Positions 17,886 to 25,600 of a stretch of DNA of 39,708 nt are shown piece by piece. Positions within the stretch are counted from its first letter, which is position 1. Every line of letters starts with the position of its first letter. The notes under the pieces were generated by a model that made no database searches, was not told the DNA's origin, and saw only the letters and a list, made by a program, of their open reading frames with translations. The DNA comes from an uncultured Clostridia bacterium (lineage in GTDB: Bacteria > Bacillota > Clostridia > TANB77 > CAG-508). Made by a program: the position numbers and the translations under genes. The DNA is taken from positions 59,058-98,765 of the forward strand of contig CAPBNZ010000001.1 in the NCBI GenBank assembly GCA_948585895.1, written 5' to 3'.

Positions 17886-19139
17886 TTATGGCTGTTCTCC
17901 TAAAGTAATAGTCAATTCTTTATCTTGACCATTTCGATTTACTTTAATTTTCATTTCATCACCAATTTTATGCGAATTTTTAATTTGATTTAGTTCATCC
18001 ATCTTAGTAATTTTTTTGCCATCTGCTTCAATAATGACATCTCCAATTTTAATACCTGCTTTTTCACCAGCAGAAAAATCGTCTACTGTTTTTACATAGA
18101 TACCAACTACCAAATTATTAGCTTTAGCCGTTTGTTCATTTAAATCCATACCTGAGATTCCAATATAAGGTCTTTTTACTTTGCTATATTGAATTAATTG
18201 AGAAGTAATATCTGTTGTTGAATTAATTGGAATAGCAAACCCCATACCTTCAATTCCAGTACCAGAAAGTTTTAAAGTGTTAATTCCAATTACTTTCCCT
18301 TCACTATTTACTAAAGCACCACCACTATTACCTGAATTGATAGCAGCATCTGTTTGAATTAAAATGAATTTCTTTCCATCTGTGTCAGTAACCTCTCTAT
18401 TGACAGCACTTATAACACCACAAGTAATACTACTTTGCATACCTAATGGGTTACCAACAGCCATAGCAAATTCACCTACTTTTATATTATCAGAGTCTGC
18501 AAATTCTGCTTTAGATAGTCCATTTTTTTCAATTTTAATAACGGCTAAATCGGTTTGTTCATCTTTTCCAATAATTTTAGCCTCATATTCTGTTTCATCA
18601 TTAAATAAAGTAACTGTGATTTTGGTAGCTTCTGAAACTTCATAATAGGATTCGGAAGAAGAAGTGGCTACGATGTGATTATTTGTTAAAATATAGCCAT
18701 CATCACTAATGATAATTCCAGAACCACTAGCAGTAGCTGTACTAGCTTGTGTTTGCCTACCAAACATAGAAATTAAAGAATTGACATTATATTCTACTTT
18801 AATTCCTACAATAGAGGGTAAAATCTTATTTGCAGCATAGATAGAAGTATCTGAATAATTAGAAAGTGATGTTTGACTTACATATCCAGCACTTTCAGGG
18901 AGTGCATTGTTTTCCGTATTAGAATTTACATTTACTATCTTTGAGCGAATAGAGGGAATACCAAAACAAGTACCTAATACAATAACAGATCCTACTACTC
19001 CGCTTAGAAACGGCAATAAAATACTTTTTCCAAATCCTGTTTTTGTTTTTACAGAAGGTTCGTTTTTGTAAACGGTTTTATATGTATTTGGGTTTTGTAC
19101 AGTTTTAAAACCTTCCATTTTTTTTTCATTTTCATCCAT
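17886..19139 (-). CDS. htrA: HtrA/DegP-like membrane serine protease with PDZ domain
   Basis: A 417-aa surface quality-control protease. It has a short cytoplasmic N-terminus, one membrane helix (about 38-60), a trypsin-like domain with His155 (LTNNHIV), Asp198 (TDLAVIK) and Ser272 (NSGNSGGAL), and one PDZ domain (about 325-415) that binds exposed C-termini. The triad is intact and the size is typical of Gram-positive HtrA. It is transcribed alone from a promoter at about 19208-19179. Confidence 0.95.
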   Translation of the reverse strand: MDENEKKMEGFKTVQNPNTYKTVYKNEPSVKTKTGFGKSILLPFLSGVVGSVIVLGTCFGIPSIRSKIVNVNSNTENNALPESAGYVSQTSLSNYSDTSIYAANKILPSIVGIKVEYNVNSLISMFGRQTQASTATASGSGIIISDDGYILTNNHIVATSSSESYYEVSEATKITVTLFNDETEYEAKIIGKDEQTDLAVIKIEKNGLSKAEFADSDNIKVGEFAMAVGNPLGMQSSITCGVISAVNREVTDTDGKKFILIQTDAAINSGNSGGALVNSEGKVIGINTLKLSGTGIEGMGFAIPINSTTDITSQLIQYSKVKRPYIGISGMDLNEQTAKANNLVVGIYVKTVDDFSAGEKAGIKIGDVIIEADGKKITKMDELNQIKNSHKIGDEMKIKVNRNGQDKELTITLGEQP

Positions 19140-19178
19140 TTTAAATCATTCCTTTCTGTGGTAAAAATAGTTTCTATT

Positions 19179-19208
19179 ATCATAACCTATTACATGAATA
19201 TAATACAA
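19179..19208 (-). promoter_or_regulatory. Probable SigA promoter of htrA
   Basis: Minus strand: TTGTAT (19208-19203), 18-nt spacer, TATGAT (19184-19179). No CssR-type operator was recognised. Confidence 0.5.
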
Positions 19209-19248
19209 TAGATTTGTGAAATTTGTGTGAAAAAAAATTGCCTTTGTA

Positions 19249-19277
19249 TTGAAAATATAAAAATAAAAAGATATAAT
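19249..19277 (+). promoter_or_regulatory. SigA promoter of the pilin-like gene and rnhB
   Basis: TTGAAA (19249-19254), 17-nt spacer, TATAAT (19272-19277), followed by GGGAG about 8 nt before the ATG at 19307. Confidence 0.7.
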
Positions 19278-19306
19278 GTAAAAATAAAAAATAAAGGGAG
19301 AATAGG

Positions 19307-19819
19307 ATGAAGAAGAGTGAGTGTAAAAATAAAACACAAGGAGTAACATTGATAATGCTTGCGATTACTGTAGTTGTATTGCTAATCCTTGCTGGAGTTA
19401 CTATTTATAGTGGGAAAGATATGCTTAAAAAAGCTAAACTAGAAGAATTAAAAACCAATATGTTATTGATTCAGGCAAAAGCAAGAGGGTATGTAGAGGA
19501 TGCTACTTTTCGAATGGGAATAGATTCCCAACCAAGTAAAAAAGAAACAGTTCGAGAGGAAGTTTATATACAAGAAGCAAAGCTAGAAAAAGCAAATGCG
19601 AATACCATACCATCCGACTTTAAAATAGGGGATGTAACTACTTGTTATTGGTTAACCGCAGAGGCACAAAGCAATTGGGGATTAAATAAAATAAAATTAG
19701 AACAGGACGAGAAATATTTAATTCAATTTGATGAAAAAAATGTAACAGTAGAGATTTATAATACAAAAGGATATGATGGCAAATATAAATTAGCAGATAT
19801 AGAAACAATACAAGAATAG
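19307..19819 (+). CDS. Type IV pilin-like (pseudopilin) protein
   Basis: A 170-aa protein with a prepilin-type N-terminus: a short basic leader, then QGVTLIMLAITVVVLLILAG, a hydrophobic helix starting after Gly12. Mature position 5 is Met instead of the usual Glu, which is normally important for pilin docking. The rest is hydrophilic. No prepilin peptidase or assembly ATPase is in the window. It may be a minor pilin, or a solitary membrane protein with a pilin-like signal. It precedes rnhB by 38 bp, probably in one transcript. Confidence 0.6.
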   Translation: MKKSECKNKTQGVTLIMLAITVVVLLILAGVTIYSGKDMLKKAKLEELKTNMLLIQAKARGYVEDATFRMGIDSQPSKKETVREEVYIQEAKLEKANANTIPSDFKIGDVTTCYWLTAEAQSNWGLNKIKLEQDEKYLIQFDEKNVTVEIYNTKGYDGKYKLADIETIQE

Positions 19820-19857
19820 AAGGATAAAGATAGAACTAGCAATAATAGGAGAAAAGG

Positions 19858-20481
19858 ATGAAAGAAAAAGAATTAGAAAGGTTAACCAAGCTAAAAGAAA
19901 TTGAAAAGGGATTATATGAAAAAGGTTTTCAAAAGATATGTGGTATAGACGAAGCAGGAAGAGGACCTTTAGCTGGACCAGTTGTAGTAGCAGGAGTAAT
20001 TATGCCAAGAAATTCTATGATAGAAGGGGTAAATGATTCGAAAAAGGTTTCAGAAAAAAAGAGAGAAAAGTTGTATGACATAATCTTAGAAGAGGCAATT
20101 AGTTATTCGATTGCTATTATAGGACACGATGTGATTGATGAAATAAATATTTTAAATGCAACCAAACAAGGTGTTACAAAAGTAGTAGAAGGATTGGATA
20201 CAAAGCCAGATTTAATTGTAGTAGATGCATTAACTCATATTGATACAAAAGGAATTCCCTATGATTCAGTGATAAAAGGAGATGCTAAATGTTACAACAT
20301 AGCAGCAGCATCAATCATAGCCAAGGTAACAAGAGATAGAATTATGAGGCAGTGGGATGAGATTTACCCACAATATGGTTTCATTAGCCATAAAGGATAT
20401 GGAACAGCAAAACATATAGCTGCTATTAAGGAATATGGATTGTGTCCAATTCACAGAAGAAGTTTCACAAAAGGATTTTAA
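19858..20481 (+). CDS. rnhB: Ribonuclease HII
   Basis: A 207-aa enzyme that removes ribonucleotides and RNA primers from RNA-DNA hybrids. The family motif GIDEAGRGPLAGP holds the metal ligands Asp31 and Glu32; Asp123 lies in VVDALTHI. The YNIAAASIIAKVTRDRIM block is also typical. Length is normal. The start at 19858 follows AGGAGAAAAGG. Confidence 0.97.
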   Translation: MKEKELERLTKLKEIEKGLYEKGFQKICGIDEAGRGPLAGPVVVAGVIMPRNSMIEGVNDSKKVSEKKREKLYDIILEEAISYSIAIIGHDVIDEINILNATKQGVTKVVEGLDTKPDLIVVDALTHIDTKGIPYDSVIKGDAKCYNIAAASIIAKVTRDRIMRQWDEIYPQYGFISHKGYGTAKHIAAIKEYGLCPIHRRSFTKGF

Positions 20482-20520
20482 ATCTGTTCTTGAAACTTTT
20501 TACCAGTTAGTTGTAGTTTC

Positions 20521-20588
20521 ATGCTGTCAACTTAAGGGTGTAGAATATAAGATATACAGTTATATACCATTAAGTTGGCAGCATTTTT
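20521..20588 (+). terminator. Long-loop hairpin terminator after rnhB
   Basis: A 15-bp stem with one G-U pair (20521-20535 with 20570-20584; arms ATGCTGTCAACTTAA and TTAAGTTGGCAGCAT), followed by TTTTT. The 34-nt loop is long for a simple terminator and lies directly before the pdp ribosome binding site, so a regulatory role for pdp is possible. Confidence 0.6.
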
Positions 20589-20611
20589 GATAGAAAGGAA
20601 TGGAATAAAAA

Positions 20612-21916
20612 ATGAGGATGATAGATATTATTGAAAGAAAGAGAGAAAAGCAAGAATTAACCAAAGAAGAAATTGAGTTTTTTATTTCTGAATATACAAA
20701 AGGAAACATAAAAGACTATCAAGCAGCAGCACTTGTTATGGCAATATTTTTAAACGGAATGACAAATCAAGAAACAACCAATTTAACTTTGGCTATGGCT
20801 CATTCAGGGGAAATATTAGACTTATCCACTTTAGAGGAAATAATTGTGGATAAACATTCTACAGGAGGTGTTGGGGATAAGGTTTCACTTATTCTTTTGC
20901 CATTAGTCAGTTCGCTAGGTGTACCAGTTGCTAAAATGTCAGGAAGAGGGTTAGGATTTACAGGAGGAACGATAGATAAGTTAGAGTCTATTCCAGGATA
21001 CCAGACAACCATTGAAATGGAACAATTCGTAAAAAATGTAAAACAAATTGGTATTAGTATGATTTCACAAACTTTAAATTTGGCACCAGCTGATAAAAAA
21101 TTATATGCACTAAGAGATAGCATTTCTTGTGTAGAAAGTATTCCACTTATTGCTTCTAGTATTATGAGTAAAAAGATTGCTAGTGGTGCACAGAAAATTG
21201 TATTAGATGTTACTGTTGGTAGAGGTGCCTTTATGAAAAACAAAGAAGATGCAGAAAAATTAGCTAATACTATGATTCAAATAGGAAAGTTAGCAAAACG
21301 AGAAACAATTTGTGTATTAACAAACATGAATGAGCCATTAGGCTATGCTGTTGGAAATTCATTAGAAGTGATGGAAGCAGTTAATTTCTTACGAGGAGAT
21401 ATGCCAGAAGATTTAAAACAGGTTGTGTTAGAGCTTGGTTGTTATATGATGCAATTAGCAGGTATAGGAAAAGATTTAGTAGAAAATAAAAATAAATTAT
21501 TAGAAAACATAAAAAATGGAAAAGCATATGATAAGTTATTAGAACTTATAAAAAATCAAGGAGGAGACATCCGTTATATAGAAAATCTTGATAAATTCCC
21601 AAAAGCACGTTATATAGAACCATTGTATAATGATAAAAATGGGTATATACAAGAGATTGATAGCAAAGAAATAGGAAAGTTAGCAAGCATTTTAGGTGCT
21701 GGGAGAGAAAAGAAAGAAGATACGATTGATTCATCAGTAGGAATCGTATTAACTAAAAAAGTGGCAGATAAAGTAGAGGAAAAGGAGGTATTAGCTTATA
21801 TACATGCTAATCATGAGAAAGTATTAAGTGAAGTAAAAAGAAAACTAAAAGATAGAATTCAAGTTTCACAACATAAAATTGAAAAAGAAAAGACAATTTT
21901 GGAAGTGATTCAATAA
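20612..21916 (+). CDS. pdp: Pyrimidine-nucleoside phosphorylase
   Basis: A 434-aa enzyme that phosphorolyses uridine, thymidine and deoxyuridine in nucleoside salvage. It starts MRMIDIIERK like the Bacillus enzyme, and the signature KMSGRGLGFTGGTIDKLESI is intact, with the phosphate-binding VDKHSTGGVGDK before it. Length matches the family (about 433 aa). It starts at ATG 20612 after GAAAGGAAT. It stands alone, without a deoxyribonucleoside operon around it. Confidence 0.95.
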   Translation: MRMIDIIERKREKQELTKEEIEFFISEYTKGNIKDYQAAALVMAIFLNGMTNQETTNLTLAMAHSGEILDLSTLEEIIVDKHSTGGVGDKVSLILLPLVSSLGVPVAKMSGRGLGFTGGTIDKLESIPGYQTTIEMEQFVKNVKQIGISMISQTLNLAPADKKLYALRDSISCVESIPLIASSIMSKKIASGAQKIVLDVTVGRGAFMKNKEDAEKLANTMIQIGKLAKRETICVLTNMNEPLGYAVGNSLEVMEAVNFLRGDMPEDLKQVVLELGCYMMQLAGIGKDLVENKNKLLENIKNGKAYDKLLELIKNQGGDIRYIENLDKFPKARYIEPLYNDKNGYIQEIDSKEIGKLASILGAGREKKEDTIDSSVGIVLTKKVADKVEEKEVLAYIHANHEKVLSEVKRKLKDRIQVSQHKIEKEKTILEVIQ

Positions 21917-22035
21917 TGACCGCATAGAACTAGTAATACTACTTGAATAGATATACCTTCAGTTGACAGTATTTAATAAGTAGTTATAAATAGTGTAATT
22001 TTCCAACAAAAAATAATTGAAAATTTGACAAGATA

Positions 22036-22044
22036 TGTTATAAT
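22036..22044 (+). promoter_or_regulatory. Extended -10 promoter upstream of the small membrane protein and cdaA
   Basis: TGT followed by TATAAT (22039-22044), with no good -35 at 17 nt. It would give a ~25-nt leader before the ribosome binding site of the 42-aa gene at 22082. Confidence 0.45.
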
Positions 22045-22081
22045 GATAATTAGCAGATAATAGTAGAAAGGAATGAGGCAA

Positions 22082-22210
22082 ATGAAAGAAAAAGAAAATA
22101 AAAAACAATATGATAAAGGACAAGTATTTGTAAAAATAATGGCAGGAATTTTAGTAATGTTAACGTTAGCTGGAACCACTATTACACTTATTTATGCATT
22201 AATAGGATAA
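22082..22210 (+). CDS. Small membrane protein (42 aa)
   Basis: An unrecognised gene: 15 or so charged residues (MKEKENKKQYDKGQVF), then one membrane helix (VKIMAGILVMLTLAGTTITL), then a stop. A good ribosome binding site (GAAAGGAATGAGG) and a position 28 bp before cdaA argue that it is real and co-transcribed with cdaA. A role in regulating or anchoring CdaA is possible but pure inference. Confidence 0.65.
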   Translation: MKEKENKKQYDKGQVFVKIMAGILVMLTLAGTTITLIYALIG

Positions 22211-22238
22211 AAGACGAAACTTATAAGAGGAGAAATAA

Positions 22239-23177
22239 ATGGTAATAAATTTAGGAATGAATTGGGAAAATTTTTATAAGGATAATATTATGTCTTATAT
22301 TAAATCCTTGCAAGCAAATCCATTTGAGCTAGTTACCTTACTATTAGATTTAGCTATTGTGGTATTTTTAGTCTATTGCTTCTTCAAAATTGTAAGAGGT
22401 TCTAGAGCTTGGCAATTAATCAAAGGGATAGCACTTTTAATTATAGCCACTTGGATAAGTGGACTTTTCAACTTAAAGATTTTAAATTGGATTTTAACAG
22501 GGATTATGAATTTAGGAGTAATTGCTATTATTGTTATTTTTCAACCAGAATTGCGAAGAGGATTAGAACAATTAGGAACTAATAAACTAACGCAATTTTT
22601 TGGTTTGGATAAGGATGTATCAACAAAAACGAAAGAAGATATTTATAAAGTAGCAATTGCAGCAACTGAGCTTTCAAAGGCAAAAACAGGTGCTTTAATT
22701 GTGTTTGAAAGAGATATCAAAATACAAGACATTATAGCCACTGGAATACCAATGAATGCTGAAGTATCACCACAATTATTGGTTAACATATTTGAACCTA
22801 AAACGCCTTTACATGATGGAGCTGTTATTATATCAGGAAATAAAATTGCAGCAGCAGCATGTGTATTGCCATTAGCAGATGATAAAGATATTGCTAAAGA
22901 ATTAGGAACAAGGCATAGAGCAGCGATTGGTATATCAAAAGAATCAGATAGCATAGTTGTAATAGTTTCAGAAGAAACAGGTAAGATGTCAGTAGCAAAA
23001 GATGGAACTTTAATTGCAGATGTACGAGAAGATGTTTTAAAGAAAATCTTAATTAGTAATATTGTGACCAAAAGATTTACTGTTGAGAAGCAAGAAAGAA
23101 AAAATAGGTTGAAACAAATAAAAGAAGAAATAAAAAAGGAAAAAAATCAAGACGAAAATGAGCAAGAAAATAAATAG
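22239..23177 (+). CDS. cdaA: Diadenylate cyclase CdaA
   Basis: A 312-aa membrane enzyme that joins two ATP into c-di-AMP, the second messenger for potassium and osmotic balance. Three membrane helices lie in the first ~105 residues, then the DAC domain with the catalytic DGA motif (Asp193-Ala195) and RHR (225-227). The C-terminus is a Lys/Glu-rich tail. In most Firmicutes cdaA is followed by cdaR and glmM; here the next gene is truA, so that linkage is broken. Start at 22239 follows AGAGGAG. Confidence 0.95.
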   Translation: MVINLGMNWENFYKDNIMSYIKSLQANPFELVTLLLDLAIVVFLVYCFFKIVRGSRAWQLIKGIALLIIATWISGLFNLKILNWILTGIMNLGVIAIIVIFQPELRRGLEQLGTNKLTQFFGLDKDVSTKTKEDIYKVAIAATELSKAKTGALIVFERDIKIQDIIATGIPMNAEVSPQLLVNIFEPKTPLHDGAVIISGNKIAAAACVLPLADDKDIAKELGTRHRAAIGISKESDSIVVIVSEETGKMSVAKDGTLIADVREDVLKKILISNIVTKRFTVEKQERKNRLKQIKEEIKKEKNQDENEQENK

Positions 23178-23371
23178 AAAGTTTTTGTGTATCTAAGTTT
23201 GAAGTTAGAAAATCTTATTGTGTGGAGGAAGGAACGTCCATGGAAAGACCAAGCCTTTCTCTATTTCTTATTAATTCCTTTTTCATTTAGATGGAAAGCA
23301 TTTTGGGGATAGGAAGGACACAAAATTTATAAAAATTAGATATAGACTTCAAGAGAGGAATAAAAATTGAA

Positions 23372-23464
23372 ATGAGAAATATAAAATTAATAATTGAATA
23401 CGATGGAAAAGACTTTAATGGTTGGCAAAAACAGCCTAAAATAAATGGTTTGAACATATTTTGA
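23372..23464 (+). pseudogene. truA: truA (tRNA pseudouridine synthase A), 5' fragment cut by prophage
   Basis: ATG 23372 starts MRNIKLIIEYDGKDFNGWQK, the standard TruA N-terminus, with GAGAGGAA before it. The frame then reads QPKINGLNIF and stops at 23464 after 30 residues. Normal TruA is about 245-260 aa with its catalytic Asp in GRTDAGVHA near residue 50-60, which is missing. Everything to the right is phage DNA, and the integrase gene begins 128 bp away, so the gene was split by integration. Homology to TruA lasts at least to WQKQP, and LNI may still be host sequence. The remaining part of truA should lie at the other end of the prophage, outside this window. Confidence 0.85.
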
Positions 23465-23491
23465 TTTTATTTCAAAGTGGTTCAAACCATT
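23444..23491. repeat. Perfect 12-bp inverted repeat at the attL junction
   Basis: AATGGTTTGAAC (23444-23455) and GTTCAAACCATT (23480-23491) with a 24-bp centre. The left arm is in the truA frame near the expected crossover, the right arm is in phage DNA. It may be part of the core recombination site, a pair of integrase core sites, or a transcription terminator for truncated truA. Confidence 0.6.
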
Positions 23492-23559
23492 GTTATATCT
23501 ATGTTTTTAATTTTCAATATATTTTCAAATAAATATAAAATATTTTAAAAATAATTCGC

Positions 23560-23583
23560 GTGGCTGTACTGGTGGCTGTACTA
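23560..23583. repeat. Tandem 12-bp repeat between att and int
   Basis: GTGGCTGTACTG (23560-23571) is followed directly by GTGGCTGTACTA (23572-23583), GC-richer than the surrounding sequence. Its position between the crossover and the integrase stop suggests arm-type binding sites for the integrase N-terminal domain. Not coding. Confidence 0.5.
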
Positions 23584-23591
23584 ACATATAT

Positions 23592-24794
23592 TTAAAAGTC
23601 AAGTGTCAAGCCATTTTCCTTTAAGTAGTTGTAAGATAAATCAAGGTGTTCTTTTTTAAATTTGTCAAAAACTTCACAATATACATTTAAAGTAGTTGCA
23701 ACATTTGCGTGTCCCATTATTTTTGCTAAAACGGATGCAGGCATTCCAGACTCAATACATCTAGTTGCAAATGTATGTCGGAGCATATGTTGATGGACAT
23801 CATAACCTTTTCCAATGTTATAATTTTTACAAAACTCTTTGAACATCATATTAACAGTATCTGTACTTATACATTCTTTATATGAATTGCAAAATAGAAG
23901 GTTATAATCATTTTCTGTATAATATTCTGATGATAAATATTCTTTAAGGATATTTTCAACATTAGAATCCATCATTATATCTCTAATTCCATTTACTGTT
24001 TTTGTATAAGATCCGATTGTTGCTCTGTCATCAAATGTACGAGTAATAGTTCTTCTAATATGAATTATCTTATTTTTAAAATCAATATCATTTATATCTA
24101 AAGCATTTATCTCGCCCATTCTCATACCTGTAAATAAACTTAATAAAATTTGATATTTATATCTAAATTTTTTTGCATTTTGTAATTCATTAATAAGTTG
24201 CTTTTGCTCATCAATAGTAAAAGCAGACACATTTTTAGATTTATCTTTATATTTTTGAGATAAAGGTATTTCAAATTCTAGTTGATCATCTAAAAAATTA
24301 TAACGAAGAATATTTCGCCTTACAGCTATTTTAAAAGTATTGTTAACTATTCCATATATTTTAGCAATAACAGAATCTGAATATTTTGTAATATATATCA
24401 AGAAATCTTTTAAATCCTTTTCTGTAATTTTTTGAAGTTCCATATTAGCAATATAATGTGTAGAGATATTCTTTAATGTGTGCAATTTACGAGAGTAGGA
24501 ACTTTCTTTTAATTTATTCATTTGGTAGGCAGTATCAATAAATTCTTTTGCAATATCATAAAATGTAACTTTTGATTTATCTACATAAGTATCTGTATTT
24601 AATTCAGTAATAACCTTTTCCAATTTCTTTTTTACTTCTTGTCTTGTTTTTCCATATATAGTTTTCCTTTTTCTTTTTCCAGTTTTCTCATCATACATAG
24701 CAATAGTGTACTCAGTAACCCACATGATTTTGCCATTTCTTTTTCTTTTGAATATTGTGCCTTCGCCATTTCCACGAGTTTTAGTTGCACCCAT
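23592..24794 (-). CDS. int: Tyrosine-type phage integrase
   Basis: A 400-aa site-specific recombinase that integrates and, with an excisionase, excises the phage. An N-terminal arm-binding-type region (about 1-60), an SAM-like core-binding domain (about 75-170) and the catalytic domain (about 190-390) are present. Catalytic residues: Arg225 (TGMRMGEI), His336 and Arg339 (HMLRH), His362 (MGHAN) and nucleophile Tyr372 (TLNVY). Complete and apparently active. It has a GGAGG ribosome binding site and points towards truA. Its promoter overlaps that of the rightward small RNA. Confidence 0.95.
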   Translation of the reverse strand: MGATKTRGNGEGTIFKRKRNGKIMWVTEYTIAMYDEKTGKRKRKTIYGKTRQEVKKKLEKVITELNTDTYVDKSKVTFYDIAKEFIDTAYQMNKLKESSYSRKLHTLKNISTHYIANMELQKITEKDLKDFLIYITKYSDSVIAKIYGIVNNTFKIAVRRNILRYNFLDDQLEFEIPLSQKYKDKSKNVSAFTIDEQKQLINELQNAKKFRYKYQILLSLFTGMRMGEINALDINDIDFKNKIIHIRRTITRTFDDRATIGSYTKTVNGIRDIMMDSNVENILKEYLSSEYYTENDYNLLFCNSYKECISTDTVNMMFKEFCKNYNIGKGYDVHQHMLRHTFATRCIESGMPASVLAKIMGHANVATTLNVYCEVFDKFKKEHLDLSYNYLKENGLTLDF

Positions 24795-24838
24795 AATAAA
24801 AAACCTCCATATTCAATAATCTTTTTTGTTTTAAACTA

Positions 24839-24867
24839 TTGAAAATGAAAGCATTATTTGATATTAT
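24839..24867 (+). promoter_or_regulatory. Promoter of the small RNA, overlapping a leftward int promoter
   Basis: Plus strand: TTGAAA (24839-24844), 17-nt spacer, TATTAT (24862-24867), with transcription starting near 24874. On the minus strand TATAAT (24868-24863) occupies the same bases and can serve int, though no strong -35 for it was found. Polymerases for the two transcripts would compete. Confidence 0.55.
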
Positions 24868-24873
24868 AGTAAT

Positions 24874-24948
24874 GTAATCACTTTCAATAGTGGTTATGCT
24901 CTGGATAATGTGTGGCTTCCGCAAAAAGATACACATTATCCTTTTTTA
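24874..24948 (+). ncRNA. Predicted phage small antisense RNA
   Basis: A ~75-nt RNA predicted from a SigA-like promoter and a terminator 36 bp apart, with no sensible ORF between. Stem 1: TAATCACT (24875-24882) with AGTGGTTA (24889-24896), one G-U. Stem 2 is the terminator: GGATAATGTGT (24903-24913) with ACACATTATCC (24931-24941), then TTTTTT. The sequence 24909-24923, TGTGTGGCTTCCGCA, is the exact reverse complement of 26625-26639 in the leader ORF of the rightward early operon; ten of these bases are in the open 17-nt loop. A trans-acting antisense role on that mRNA is inferred. The leftward int-side strand carries the target-like sequence and could act as a decoy. Confidence 0.6.
24903..24948 (+). 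terminator. Terminator of the small RNA
   Basis: Perfect 11-bp stem (24903-24913 with 24931-24941), 17-nt loop and TTTTTT (24942-24947) on the plus strand. On the minus strand there is no T run after the stem, so leftward transcripts from the repressor side are not terminated here. The orientation therefore demands a plus-strand transcript. Confidence 0.8.
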
Positions 24949-25584
24949 TTAAAATATATTTGTATCATAAGTAATTTTAATCCATTCAATATTTTTTCCA
25001 TTATAACCACACCAGAAGTCTGGAACACTAGAATCGTAAATTCTTATTGTCGAACCAGTATTCTTAATTTGTGTTATATCATGTTTACTTAAATTAAACA
25101 TATAAAAGATATCATTTTGTGAATTAAACTTGATATTTTTATTTATATTAATACGAACTAAATTATTATTATGGAATACATATTCATATGTAGAATTATT
25201 ATAATATAATGTAGTTAAAGGAATAGACTTTTGTTCATTAATTGTATAATTCCAATCTTCCTTTTGCTCAGGAGTACCATTTAATTCTATTAAATCATTT
25301 ATAGAAATTGTTTCTCCAGCTGATTTATAATATTTATTTACATCTAGAATTTGTTCAATATGAATTACATCTTTAGTACTAGATTCTATTAACAATCCAA
25401 ATAGTATTAAAACAATAATTAATATTATTCCTGGAACAATACCAGTAATTTTTCCTTTATTTTTCTTCTTTTTAGTAATTTTGTCATCTGTATATGAAGA
25501 TTGTTCTAAACTGACTAATTTTCCACAACCTGAACAATATTTTTCATCTGATAACAATTCTTTTCCACAATTTTTACAAAACAT
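24949..25584 (-). CDS. Zinc-ribbon membrane protein of the lysogeny module
   Basis: A 211-aa protein. An N-terminal zinc ribbon (FCKNCGKELLSDEKYCSGCG) is followed by a Lys-rich stretch, one membrane helix (about 48-70, GIVPGIILIIVLILFGLLI) and an extracytoplasmic domain of about 140 aa with no recognised family. Start taken at 25584 because AAGGAAG lies 8 nt before it; an ATG 30 bp upstream would overlap the repressor gene. It is co-transcribed with the repressor in a lysogen, a usual site for superinfection-exclusion or lysogenic-conversion genes. Confidence 0.75.
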   Translation of the reverse strand: MFCKNCGKELLSDEKYCSGCGKLVSLEQSSYTDDKITKKKKNKGKITGIVPGIILIIVLILFGLLIESSTKDVIHIEQILDVNKYYKSAGETISINDLIELNGTPEQKEDWNYTINEQKSIPLTTLYYNNSTYEYVFHNNNLVRININKNIKFNSQNDIFYMFNLSKHDITQIKNTGSTIRIYDSSVPDFWCGYNGKNIEWIKITYDTNIF

Positions 25585-25600
25585 AATATTGACTTCCTTT

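Noticed and set aside
23240..23290. A 16-codon ORF (ATG 23240) after GGAGG, between cdaA and truA
   Set aside because: The peptide matches nothing, and no hairpin or overlap with truA supports a leader role; a chance ORF or decayed sequence is simpler.
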